DNA from: Armigeres subalbatus
Lineage: Eukaryota > Arthropoda > Insecta > Diptera > Culicidae
DNA length: 64,000 bases
NCBI RefSeq assembly: GCF_024139115.2
Contig: NC_085139.1
Span: 102,906,158 to 102,970,157, forward strand
Reading direction: 5' to 3'
In this document: positions 20,816-30,862 of the stretch, piece by piece
Layout of the letters: each line of letters opens with the position of its first letter
Numbering within the stretch: position 1 is the first letter of the stretch
The notes under the pieces: generated by a model
What the model was told of the DNA's origin: nothing
The model's input: the letters and a program-made list of their open reading frames with translations, nothing else
Databases searched by the model: none
Made by a program: the position numbers and the translations under genes

Positions 20816-21392
20816 CTCCTATTCGGGAATAGTATAAAGTGATAAGTGCAAAAATCTTAGTGGATTCCAGTACCGGTTTCCCTGGTTCAAAGAGCCAGGC
20901 ACATATCACAAAGCGACCTGCAGGACACTGTGGACAAACTCCAAAAGGAAAACCCGATCGGCACGGCTGGACCAGAGTAGCGAAGGAGCAAAACGGAACA
21001 ATCCAAAAGTGCCTGCCTGCAGATCCCCCGACTGAGGAAGGACAGCCATCATCAAGACCAACGACCCTAATGTTGGCCAAACACAGGACCAGGTCCTCTA
21101 TGTAAGTAATTCTTTCGTTTATATTTCAACTAGTGATCCAAGGAGTAAGTGAACATATAATTAGACCCAAACCGTGACCCAAAAAGTTTTGAATAAGTGT
21201 TTGATTCTTTGAAACTTTGATATAAGTGTTTAGCCACATTAAAGATTAGTGTTTAGTAGGGAAAGTGTTAAATAAGATTAGTGAGTGAACTTGGAATCTG
21301 TGAAAAGTTTATATTTTGTTTTTGACTTGGCTCAAGCTGGCGATAACAACGGTGCGAGAGCAGAGCAAGACGCTGCTCCAATTTAGCTAACC
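20816..21392 (+). other. Untranslated leader of gypsy element A
   Basis: Lies between the primer site and gag. Two short ORFs overlap on opposite strands. A possible donor AGGTAAG-like CTATGTAAGTAATTC at 21100-21110 could supply env splicing. Confidence 0.4.
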
Positions 21393-22574
21393 ATGCAACA
21401 ATTTATCGAATTGGTGAGATTGCCCGATTTTTTGCGTGATCTTCAACCTTTCGATGGCAAACCAACTGAGCTTATCAATTGGTTAGCAGACGTTCAAGGG
21501 GTAATTGATATGTACCGGGCACATGGAGCTACAGATGCTCAAATTGAGTTAATTGGTCGTTCTGTAAGACGGAAAATCAGAGGAGAAGCTGCCGATATTC
21601 TAAATGCAAACAACATCATGCATAATTGGACCCAAATTAAGAACACCCTGCTTCTCTATTATAGAGATAAGAGAGATTTGAAAACATTGGATTTTGAACT
21701 CACTTCAATTAAAAAAGCGAGTAACGAGAGCTTAGGCACCTATTATTCTCGCGTCAATGAACTGTTGTCGTCAATAATAGCACAGATTCAAACGGAACCT
21801 AAATTTTTTTGCATGCAAATTCTCATATCGATTATTTTAGAGAAAAGCAATCGACTCTTTTATACGAGGTTAGAAAAACCTCTGTGCCACCATATAAAAA
21901 CTTTCAACCCGACAACTCTGAATCATGCATATCAATTCTGCTTAGATTACTTCAATATGGATACTCGATCTGCTCCTTATAGAAATGAGCATAATGCTCA
22001 AGCTCCAAAACCTAGAGAACTCGAACCACCAAGAATCCCTCCAAGGAGACCATCACCCCATCCAACTTCTTCTAGACACCAACAACCTTTCTATCCAATG
22101 CACCAGATGCGACCGTTTTCCCATCAACCACCATTTTTCCAACAACCTCCATTTGTCCGCCAACCTCAGCATCTCCAACAACCAAGATTCCAAAATAATC
22201 CCTTCCAGCAACCTAACAGACCTCTTCCCAAACCGGAACCCATGGAAGTAGATCCTAGTATCCGATCTAGGAATGTTAATTATGGCAATAGACCTCCCAT
22301 GGGAATAAAAAGACCACATCCACCCTACGATCAACAACCAAATTTTAAACGAATGGCTCATCCTTTGGAATACAGTTATCCATATGATTTCTACTACCCT
22401 GATTACTACTACCCCAGCACAGATTTTGACAACTACTATTATCAAGACGAAATTCCAGAGGAGCAATCTCAGCCAGATGTTCATCATCACGATGAGCCGA
22501 AGGCTGAGGAAAATCAAATCAATCAAGAAGAAGAAGATCCTCAACCTTCAACTTCTTCTCAGACCAATTTTTAG
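21393..22574 (+). CDS. gag: Gag of gypsy element A
   Basis: An intact 393-residue gag. The N-terminal 190 residues form the capsid-like region (LPDFLRDLQPFDGKPTELIN, then YYRDKRDLKTLDFELTSI and NESLGTYYSRVNELLSSII). The C-terminal half is rich in Pro, Gln, Arg and Tyr and has no CCHC knuckle, as in errantivirus gag proteins. It assembles the particle and binds RNA. The ORF ends with a TAG at 22572-22574, and the protease continues in the same frame after it, so the boundary is a single in-frame stop here. Confidence 0.85.
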   Translation: MQQFIELVRLPDFLRDLQPFDGKPTELINWLADVQGVIDMYRAHGATDAQIELIGRSVRRKIRGEAADILNANNIMHNWTQIKNTLLLYYRDKRDLKTLDFELTSIKKASNESLGTYYSRVNELLSSIIAQIQTEPKFFCMQILISIILEKSNRLFYTRLEKPLCHHIKTFNPTTLNHAYQFCLDYFNMDTRSAPYRNEHNAQAPKPRELEPPRIPPRRPSPHPTSSRHQQPFYPMHQMRPFSHQPPFFQQPPFVRQPQHLQQPRFQNNPFQQPNRPLPKPEPMEVDPSIRSRNVNYGNRPPMGIKRPHPPYDQQPNFKRMAHPLEYSYPYDFYYPDYYYPSTDFDNYYYQDEIPEEQSQPDVHHHDEPKAEENQINQEEEDPQPSTSSQTNF

Positions 22575-23045
22575 AATGGAAGCCGAGTTGGTAACTCCAA
22601 CTCTTCCGTACATTATCTGAAAACCAGTATCGGAAATTTTCCATTTCTCATAGATACAGGTGCTAATATAAATATAATTGAACCAAAACTAGCTTACAAG
22701 TATAAAAGTTCCAGACCCTATGATTTCAACGCTGATAAAATTTCTAGTGCTAGTGGTAAATTTCATGCAACTTCAGCCATTGACATTGTGTTTTTCTACC
22801 CCAAAATCAATCATTCTGCACAGTTTTTGCTTCACAAGTTTCATCCATTTTTCGAAGGAATAGGTATTTTACAAGCACTCAACGCAATAGTAGATCTTGA
22901 AAATAATGTTTTACATTTGAAAAAAGGTATTGAAAATTTAAGTATCCCACTTTCACGATATAACCCCGCAAACCCAACATCCAATAATTTATTCAGAATA
23001 TCTCACTTGTCAACTAACGAAAGAGATAAGCTTCAAAAGTTTTGA
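22575..23045 (+). pseudogene. pol: Protease region of gypsy element A pol
   Basis: In the gag frame after the TAG, the sequence reads on to FPFLIDTGANINIIEPKLAY, which holds the aspartyl protease DTG motif, then GIGILQALNAIVDLENNVL, the usual second protease block. The frame stops at 23043, where RT codons continue in another frame. The protease would cleave the gag-pol polyprotein. Confidence 0.85.
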
Positions 23046-23680
23046 GCGCTCCTTCAGCAGTTTTTCATCAACCGGATACAAAACTTACTTACGTACCACA
23101 GTAGAATGTTCTATCAACACTACTGATGATGTACCAATTCACCAAAAGGTGTATCCGTATCCTGCTGCTTACACCGAAGAAGTTCGGAAGCAGGTTAACA
23201 AACTTTTAGCTGACGGAATAATTAGACCTTCTCGCTCAGCTTGGACATCACCAGTATGGATAGTGCCAAAAAGGCAGATGCATCCGGTAAAAGAAATTTA
23301 GGATGGTCATCGATTACAGAAAACTGAACGAAAAGACCATTTCCGACCGCTACCCTATGCCCGAAATTGGATATGTTATTGACCAATTGAAAGGCAATAA
23401 ATATTTTTCCACTTTGGATTTATCATCTGGTTTCCATCAAATACGGATGAAAGCCAGTGACATCGAAAAGACAGCGTTCTCGATCAATAATGGCAAGTAT
23501 GAATTTACCAGAATGCCATTTGGGTTGACGAACGCACCCGCAACTTTTCAAAGAGCAATCGATGATGTTCTTAGAGAACACATTGGAAAAATTTGTTACG
23601 TTTACATCGATGATGTAATCGTTTTTGGAAAGGACCTCGAGGAACATTTAAATAATTTAGACATAATATTCAGGACTTAG
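23046..23680 (+). pseudogene. pol: Reverse transcriptase N-half and catalytic core, element A
   Basis: Pieces in shifted frames: HQKVYPYPAAYTEEVRKQV and GIIRPSRSAWTSPVWIVPK, a frameshift near 23280, then 23303-23680 with MVIDYRKLNEKTISDRYPMP, FSTLDLSSGFHQIRM, FTRMPFGLTNAPATFQ and the catalytic YVYIDDVIVFG. These are the standard Ty3/gypsy RT motifs. An in-frame TAG at 23678 ends the ORF. Confidence 0.9.
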
Positions 23681-24415
23681 AATGAGGCTGGATTGAAAAT
23701 TCAGTTGGATAAGTCGGAATTTTTACATCATGAGGTAGAATTTCTGGGATACATAATAAGCTCAGAGGGAATCAAACCAAATGGAAAAAAAATCGAGGCA
23801 ATTAATCAATTTCCAGAACCCAAAAATCTAAAGGAACTCCGAGGGTTCCTAGGAATGATGGGATATTACCGAAGATTTGTCAAAGATTTTGCAAAAATCG
23901 CAAAACCTCTGACAAACCTTTTAAGGGGGGAGAGAAGCCCCGCATCCAACAGAAAAATATCACTTAACGACAAGGAGAAACTATGTTTCCAAAAAATGAA
24001 AAACTTGCTATCATCATCTGATATTCTCATTTACCCAGACTTTAACAAGCCGTTTATCCTTACTACGGACGCCTCCGATTATGCAATCGGTGCCGTCCTG
24101 TCGCAGGGGGAATTAGGTAAAGACAAACCTATACATTTTGCATCCAGAACCCTATCAAAATCGGAAGAAGGATGTTCAGTACCGGAAAAGAAATGCTGGC
24201 CATATATTGGGCACTTCAAACTTTCAGAAACTATCTCTACGGAGCAAAATTCAAAGTAATTACCGATCATCAACCCCTCACCTTTGCGTTATCACCTAAA
24301 AACACGAATGCTAAATTAAAAAAATGGAAATCGTATCTTGAGGAACATGATTATGAGATCATGTATAAACCAGGTAAAACCAATGTAGTTGCCGACGCTC
24401 TAAGCAGAATGGTTT
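23681..24415 (+). pseudogene. pol: RT connection and RNase H, element A
   Basis: After the TAG the same frame continues with NEAGLKIQLDKSEFL, VEFLGYIISSEGIKPN, LRGFLGMMGYYRRFVKDFAK and the RNase H start FILTTDASDYAIGAVLSQ and IHFASRTLSKSEE. A frameshift near 24165 moves to the frame 24172-25005 with GKEMLAIYWALQTFRNYLYG, FKVITDHQPLTF and NVVADALSRM. RNase H would remove RNA from the hybrid. Confidence 0.9.
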
Positions 24416-25659
24416 GTTCCATGACGGCAACTCAACACTCTGCTGAGAATAGCGATGATTTTTACATTGAGTCTACCGAGGCTCCTATTAACGGCTTTAA
24501 ACATCAAGTTATTCTGAGGGAGGGCCCAACCAACACAAAGGTATCAAATCCATTTGCTAACTACACTAGAATCGAAATTACATTACCTGATATTAACGAT
24601 GATTCTATTTCACAGGTACTAAAAACACATTTTGATCTTTCGAAAGTAAATGGATTGTTAATAACCGAGACACTGATGGGCAAAATTCAGGAAATTTATA
24701 AGAAGCATTTTGGTTCTAAGAGGTTGTTAAAAATCCGTTTCAGCCAAAAGATCCTCCAAGATGTGCAAGAGGAAGATGAACAATGGAACATCATCCGACA
24801 GGAGCACTACAGAGCACACCGTGGTGCCGAGGAAAACAAACAACAAATTTTGAGGAAGTTTTATTTTCCAAAAATTGCTCAAAAATTGAAGGATTTCGTG
24901 ATGAATTGCAAAATTTGTCACGAGAATAAATATAATCGTAACCCTATTGACTTCCCTCTTCAGGCCACACCTATTCCAAATGCCCTTTCAAAATCGCTCA
25001 TATAGACATCCTATTCCTTGAAAGTGACCACTTCCTTACCTATATCGACAAGTTTTCTAAATTTGCGCAAATTAAACACATTGAGTCAAGAGCAGCAGTC
25101 GATATAGTCCCTGCCGTAAAGGAACTCCTTTTAAAATACAATCCCCAGAAATAGTAGTCATGGATGGTGAAAAATCTTTCATGACCGGAGATTTGGTAAA
25201 CTTTACAACACACACGGACGGAGCGAAATGAATGGTGTTGTAGAACGTTTCCACTCTACAATCTTAGAAATCTACAGAATTACAAAACATGAAAATCCCG
25301 GAAAACCTGTCAATGACCTACTCCTTTTGTCACTCAATAAGTATAACTCCTCCATCCATAGTGCAACAAAATACACCCCTCTTGAAATAATTCTTCCGTC
25401 TCCTCGAACCCCAGAAATCATAGAAAACGTTTTTAAGAACTTAACAGAAAAGCAGAAAAAGGATTTGAAATTCCATAACAAATCTAAGAAAGCTACGGAA
25501 CTTGAATGTAACCAGGAAGTATACGAAAATGCAAGACAAAGAATAAAACACAAGCCACGGTTCAAGAAAAACAAAATTAAGCAAGTTAACAAAAGTACTG
25601 TAACTATGGATGATGGAAGAAAAGTTCATAAGAATGACATTAAGGTTAGGAAAATTTAA
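24416..25659 (+). pseudogene. pol: Integrase of element A (zinc finger, broken core, C-terminus)
   Basis: The HHCC zinc-binding region is visible (HYRAHRGAEENKQQ, then CKICHENKYNRNP). The first catalytic aspartate lies in HIDILFLESDHF after a frameshift at about 25000. The second is in VVMDGEKSF. A deletion and stop near 25190-25230 remove part of the core, and the catalytic glutamate is in NGVVERFHSTI (ORF 25228-25659). The basic C-terminus ends in VTMDDGRKVHKNDIK. Inactive as it stands. Confidence 0.88.
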
Positions 25660-25690
25660 TTTGTGCCTTTTCTTCTCTTCTTTTTGCAGA
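25660..25690 (+). promoter_or_regulatory. Env splice acceptor, element A
   Basis: A pyrimidine tract with CTTCTCTTCTTTTTGCAG ends at 25689, two bases before the env ATG at 25691. Errantivirus env is translated from a spliced mRNA, so this is the expected acceptor. Element B has the same layout at 37601. Confidence 0.7.
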
Positions 25691-25802
25691 ATGTTAATAT
25701 TTTTGTGTCTAATGACAGAAGCAAGAGTGGATGTTAGAAGAATAGATCATTTACCGATTGTTATCTTTCATTCAGGATTAGCAAGAATTCAAATTACGTC
25801 CC
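25691..25802 (+). pseudogene. env: Env N-terminal stub, element A
   Basis: About 37 codons starting MLIFLCLMTEARVDVRRIDH (signal-peptide-like start) and then cut by the MITE at 25803. The part DHLPIVIFHSGLARIQ parallels the N-terminal region of element B env (IIRITNLALNPGLLTLQDG). The rest of env and the 3' LTR are absent downstream of the MITE. Confidence 0.6.
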
Positions 25803-26802
25803 ATCCCAAGTAACATTTTAAGTTTTATTCCGCTCTAAGAATGGTTTTCAAGATCAATTAATAAGATCTAACTATAAAACCGAGTAATACACGGCAAGCT
25901 TCTGATGACCACTATAAGAGTAAGATATTGCCAAGTGGCCCTCTCCAGATAACCACTATAAACCTATTATAAGAGCATTTAGAAACCCTTTTTAAACCAC
26001 CCGCAAAAAAGGGAATTTGGCTGCGGCAGCTGTCAAAATGTTGCATTAAAAAAAGAGAAACAAATCTTTGCAGAAAAATAATAACAAAATGGATTGTTGA
26101 TGAAAATGATGATGATGACAACAAAATAATATTTTATTTCAGGTTGTTTTTTCGATTCTGTACCATTGAAACGAAGTGCGCTTCCGATTTTAAAGTCAAA
26201 TGTTGTGAAAAAATAAGGTTGAACACCACGCGCTGGCCATATAACGTATGTAGTTCAGGGAAATAAATCGAAAATATTGATTACCACAACATCTAGGATG
26301 TCCACTAAATCGATTAGTATTTTGCCCAAACTATTAATTAATAAAATTATTTATCGGAAAAAGTATGATAAGCGGTGAAAATTTCGTTAAATCATGCATT
26401 TCAGTGATATATTTCACTGACTGCGAAATGCTTTTCCGTTTTCAATATGGCCATCATGGAATTTGATCAGAAAAAATTTGCTTTTATAAAACACCGTCAT
26501 AAACTCTTCGTAATACAAACATTCTTATGGGGGTAATTCATTTGACCACATTATGACCAAAAACTGTAGCTTTATTCGAGCGTTGAAAATTGGATTTATT
26601 ACGCTCTTCATCACTACCATAAATCTGTTCATATGGTCAATAGGCATTTGACGTTTGAAGCATTTTTCAGCAGATTTATGGGAGGTTTATTGATAGCAAT
26701 AAGAGCGCCAATAAAACTGTGCAATCAGCTTCGTGATTGCTGTCATAAGTCCGCAATAAGAATTAGATAAATTCAAGAAGCATGGAAATTGTTACTTGGG
26801 AT
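25803..26802. mobile_element. 1-kb MITE, ATCCCAAGTAACATTTT family
   Basis: Inverted ends ATCCCAAGTAACA and TGTTACTTGGGAT; exactly 1000 bp and no coding capacity. The flanks share TTACGTC but offset by two bases, so the target duplication is imperfect. It interrupts the env stub of element A. Confidence 0.8.
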
Positions 26803-26811
26803 TACGTCATC

Positions 26812-27915
26812 GTCATCATTTGGCCGAAATGTCATTTGACATACGGCCAAATGTTAATTACAGAACGGATAATCTGGTCAATAATGGCCACTCGTTTGGC
26901 GAAATCTCGCTTAACTTTTCAAAAGGTCCTAAGTAACATTTTTTTCATGAATTAATTTGAATAGTGCAATCAATAGCTTTCATGTTGTTCTGTTGATTGC
27001 GCTATTCAAATTAATTCATGAAAAAAATGTTACTTAGGACCTTTTGAAAAGTTAAGCGAGAAATGGCCTTTTTATCAAATGACCATTGAACAAAATTCCG
27101 TAACCACTCCACTTTTTAAGTCGATACTGCCCGTAAGCCTAAATACGTCTAGCCAAATTTCATTTAGCCGAGCCAAACTGTGCGTTTATCTGAAACTATT
27201 ATTAGGTCGAAAATGAAGTTTGTCCGAAAGCGACATACAGCCGAAAGGAACATTTGGCCGAACTGGTAATTTGACCGAAACAGTTGTTTGCCCTAACAGG
27301 TCATTTGACTGAATATGCCGTTCGGCCGAAAAAGGCGTTTGACCGAATAGATCATTTCGCCAAAAATGTAATTTGGTAGGAATGGTCATTTGGCAAAAAG
27401 ATCAAGTGGCGTCAATTGGGACAAATGGCATTTTCTGCGAAAAGTGCCGAATAGGTCATTTGGCAGAAAATGCCGTTCGGCCGAAAGGATTGTTTTGCAG
27501 AACGGACATTTGCGGGCCAATTGGCTCTTTCTGCCAAATGACCATTCCTACCAAACGGCGTTTTCGGTCGAATGTCCCTTTAGGCTATATGTCGCTTTCG
27601 GCCAAACTACATTTTCGGACAAACAATTTGCAACCTGATTACAGTCTCGGATATACGTTCATTACGGCTTAATGGGATTTGGTTAGATGACTTTTTGGCT
27701 TGAAGGCCAGTATCGACTTTAAAAGTAGAGAGGTTACGAAATTTCGTTCAATGCTCGTTTGGCAAAAAATCATTTCGCCATAAATGTCATTTGGCCAAAC
27801 GGGTGGACATTTTGACCATATTATCCGTTCAGTAATTGACATTTGGCCGTATGACCCAAACGACATTTCCGGCTAAATTTCCCATTCTGTCAAACGGAAT
27901 GTTCGGGCTGATGAC
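26812..27915. repeat. Degenerate TTTGGCCGAAA-type repeat array
   Basis: Dozens of variants of ATTTGGCCGAAA, TTCGGCCGAA and TCATTTGGCC in both orientations, spaced about 20-28 bp, from 26820 to 27900. The hairpin at 26905-27061 sits inside. ORFs at 27186-27866 arise from the repeat (repeated ..GQT..FR.. peptides) and are not genes. Confidence 0.8.
26905..27061. repeat. Near-perfect 68-bp hairpin (foldback)
   Basis: Arms 26905-26972 and 26994-27061 are reverse complements with a single mismatch noticed and a 21-nt loop. The inner part carries CCTAAGTAACATT/AATGTTACTTAGG, like the ends of the ATCCCAAGTAACATTTT family. The outer 22-23 bp (TCTCGCTTAACTTTTCAAAAG) also belong to the inversion. Confidence 0.92.
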
Positions 27916-28117
27916 CCTTGAAAACTCTTTAGAGTCTCCCGCGAATATTTTGAAGAATTTTCTGTTTTAACGTTGGTCATGTCAAACTAATCGTCCTAAA
28001 GCCTAGATCATTTAGAAATGGGGCACTTCATTATAGAGATTGTGCCGTTCCTAGTGATCGGATATACATTTTACCCCTCATTTAGTCCCATGATGGCCTA
28101 TTTACGTTTGGCTAGAT
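27916..28117. other. No gene seen
   Basis: Short spacer. GCCAGCTACCATTGCAG near 28119-28135 resembles a splice acceptor within the next ORF. Confidence 0.3.
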
Positions 28118-28387
28118 TTGCCAGCTACCATTGCAGTGAGGAAGTGCTACAATGGTTCCACAATAGTGGAGTCCAGTCCATCTGAGTCCATCAAATTGTC
28201 TACAGTTCCATACAATAAAGTAATTTTGGGTGATTATCAACCAGAAACTGAAGATGAAGGTGATATTGGCCGTATGAAGAATTGGTGGAATCAGCTAGCC
28301 AAAATCATGACTGAAGAAGGTGTGCGTCGACTGACAAGCGGCATCAACAGACAACTGAGAGAACTTCTTTGGAATAACGATGCATGA
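28118..28387 (+). CDS. 89-residue hypothetical ORF
   Basis: Starts MPATIAVRKCYNGSTIVESS and ends GINRQLRELLWNNDA. It is acidic in the middle (PETEDEGDIGRMKNWWNQLA) with an amphipathic C-terminus. No family is recognised. Codons look less random than those around it, and it is not in an evident repeat. A possible acceptor (TTGCAG ending at 28135) lies inside the frame, so it might be the last exon of a gene or of a transposase. Confidence 0.35.
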   Translation: MPATIAVRKCYNGSTIVESSPSESIKLSTVPYNKVILGDYQPETEDEGDIGRMKNWWNQLAKIMTEEGVRRLTSGINRQLRELLWNNDA

Positions 28388-28560
28388 TTCGTTTCAGTCA
28401 TTCATATGACATAAAATAATATAACTTTTGTTCCATTCTTAAAAAGTTTTTCGATCAAACTAAAACTTAAAAAATTACACGTATTTGAAAGTGTCTCATT
28501 TCTAAATGATCTGGTCTTTAATTAGTTTAGACTGAGCAAGCCAACGTTAAAACACCCATT
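28388..28560. other. AT-rich, no gene
   Basis: Nothing supported; the phrase ATTTCTAAATGATC at about 28498 is an inverted echo of GATCATTTAGAAATG at 28006, so a 0.5-kb inverted-end element around the ORF is possible. Confidence 0.35.
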
Positions 28561-28920
28561 CTACCAGCCATATTCTTCCACAATTATGAAGAATTTTCCG
28601 TGTGAATTTCAAAAAAAGATTCAACAGAAACTCAATAGGAGCTTTCCGCGAATATTCCGAATATTTTCTTGTAGAAAGTTGGAACAATTTATCGTGCAAA
28701 TTCTGAAGAATTTCTCATGTAAATTCCGGCGTTTTTCCTGCTGAAATTCTAAACAATTTTCTTTGAAAATTCCAAAGAGCTTCTATTCCAAAAAAATATC
28801 GAAAATGAATTCCAAAGAATTTTCGAAACTTCAAAGTTTTTCCCTGGGAAAATCCGAAAATAATTTCAAAATGAATATTTTGGAAAAACCTTACTATCTT
28901 GAAAATATCCCAAAAAAAGC
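28561..28920. repeat. Degenerate AATTCCGAAGAATTTTC-type repeat
   Basis: Repeated variants of AAATTCTGAAGAATTT and GAAAATTCCAAAGA about every 25-35 bp. The same type of sequence is at 44080-45440, 47570-47960 and 49850-50510. Confidence 0.7.
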
Positions 28921-29060
28921 AAAAAAAAAAACAATCTTAATAATAATAATAATAAAATTGCCCCGCCGATTCAAGCCGCCGCCGCCGCCGCCGGCTAAAA
29001 TGGCTTTCGATGTGATGCCAAAAACGCCGCCGCCGCCGATGAATATTGACAAACCGAAAA
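28921..29060. repeat. Simple repeats: AAT and GCC runs
   Basis: An AATAATAATAATAA run at 28939-28955 and a GCCGCCGCCGCCGCCGCCGG run at 28977-28996. Confidence 0.9.
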
Positions 29061-29498
29061 TGCGACATTTGTAACAAACTTTGCTGTTTTAGATGTATGG
29101 GGCGCAGAGCCCGGAGATTTTAAATGCATGAAGCGAACACACAAGGTGCGGATAATGGTATACTAATGAAGAAGGGCCAAAAAGGGCAAAGGGCAAAAAA
29201 GAGCAAAATATTGATTGTTCGATTAAGAAAATACTAAAAGAGTGTCAGAAATAATAGGCGGGGTGAATAAATGGGCAAAAGTTTAAATTAAAAGGAAAAT
29301 TGACTATGGGAAAGAGACGAATGGTAATGCAATTCTTTACTTATAAAAGTTAGAAACTTGGAACAATTTTCACACATATAAGTGATAGATGTTAATAGTT
29401 CAGCGGTATGTTGCGCTGTTTCACGTATAACCCATGCTGGGTTCGCAAAGAGACTTTCTAGCAGAAGTTTTCACAATTCCGCTGATTTAGTATTACCA
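29061..29498. other. No gene seen
   Basis: Purine-rich, with a GGGCAAA repeat at 29165-29195. Confidence 0.4.
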
Positions 29499-29749
29499 CA
29501 GACAAACAGACATAACACATTGAACATTCACTCATCAAATTCATCGTCGTCCACACACTAACGACATCTGTTTTCACTAAGTTAGGCAAATCATGAAGCA
29601 GATGGCGGTAGGAAGCAAACGTCAAACTCGAGCAAATCCTATGCCCACGTCACGAGTGATCGATTGGCCAACTAATGATTATTTAAATTGACCAGTAAAT
29701 CAGTGAACGATGATAATTTCACGAGTGTTATGTCTGTTTATCTGTGGTA
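29499..29749. mobile_element. 250-bp MITE with CACAGACAAACAGACATAAC ends
   Basis: Left end CACAGACAAACAGACATAAC, right end TTATGTCTGTTTATCTGTG. Flanks share GTATTACC (9 bp GTATTACCA at most), an approximate 7-9 bp target duplication. Two further copies are at 61866-62118 and 62738-62990. No coding capacity. Confidence 0.88.
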
Positions 29750-30406
29750 TTACCACGGAGAATAATAACATGAATAATACATTTGTACTTATTGAATATT
29801 ATGCTATAAGACAGCAATGTTCAAGTTGGGGTGTAAAGAAAGGGGCAGGTCTTAAATAATTCTCAATTTTTAAACGAAGAGAGTTAAGAATTCATGCATT
29901 AATAAATTTAAGTAGCGGTTTGAATGTGTGCTTGAGTTAGTTTTAGAGAAAAAAACACAGAATTATTCCACGAGAATTTTCAAGGGACCATAAAAAAAGG
30001 GGTAAGGTTTCGTAAGGCATAAAGGCCCAATATTAAGATGGAAATAGGTAATCTATGACAAGAAAATAGATTGTAATTATGAAAATAGAGATTGAAAGAA
30101 AATTGTTACAGCATTTATGGATTGTGCAAATAGCTTATCACGCCATTCGTGCAAGAGAATTCTCGGGAGCATCCATAACGAATGCGAAGTTTCGTAATGA
30201 ATAGAAGCTTCAAATTGAGGATACTTTCGAAGTAGAAATTGAAAACACATAGTAGGACTAGATAAATGTGTGATAAGGAAAATGGTTACTTTATTTAAGG
30301 AACCTTGGACCTTTCGTTGGATCCAAAGTCCAGTCTGATGCAATTCATGAAATCATTATGAAATACAGAACTCGGGTTGACTATAAATACCGTGCGCTTT
30401 TCCAAG
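29750..30406. other. No recognised gene
   Basis: An 88-codon minus ORF (30343-30077) has no recognisable domain. The later part may be the 5' end of the CR1 element below. Confidence 0.35.
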
Positions 30407-30862
30407 ATCGGGGTCAGTCCTAAATATTCAGCAGCACCTTTTTTGGAATTCGGCGCTTTCTAGGTTTCCCCTTACCGGCCTACCGAACACTCCAATTGAA
30501 TCAGGGTTGTCCCTTAGACACCTCGACACTCGTGACTAGTGCACGAATCGAGATCTAAGTTTAAATTAACTAACTCCTTGAAAACAACAAAAGTGAACAG
30601 TTAAAAGTTTCATCGCGAAAAAATCAAGTTCGGTGTTAGAATCTCTAGAGCATCGGAAAAAAGTGTTAGTATCTCTGGTAAAGACTTACCTTAAGTCATA
30701 CGGGAAATAGTGAAAAAGTTTGAGTTTATGTGAAAACTCGTGATTGCAAACATTGCAAAGTAGACACCAAACAGTGCGGTCGCATTTTCGATTCGGTCCG
30801 CGTTTTTATTTAGTGTAATTAAATAATTAATCTTTAAGTGAAGCCTCAATTATACTTGGTGC

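Noticed and set aside
22053..22544. 163-codon ORF antisense to gag.
   Set aside because: Shadow of the Pro/Gln-rich gag coding strand.
27186..27866. Three ORFs of 65-99 codons.
   Set aside because: Derived from the GGCCGAAA repeat array.
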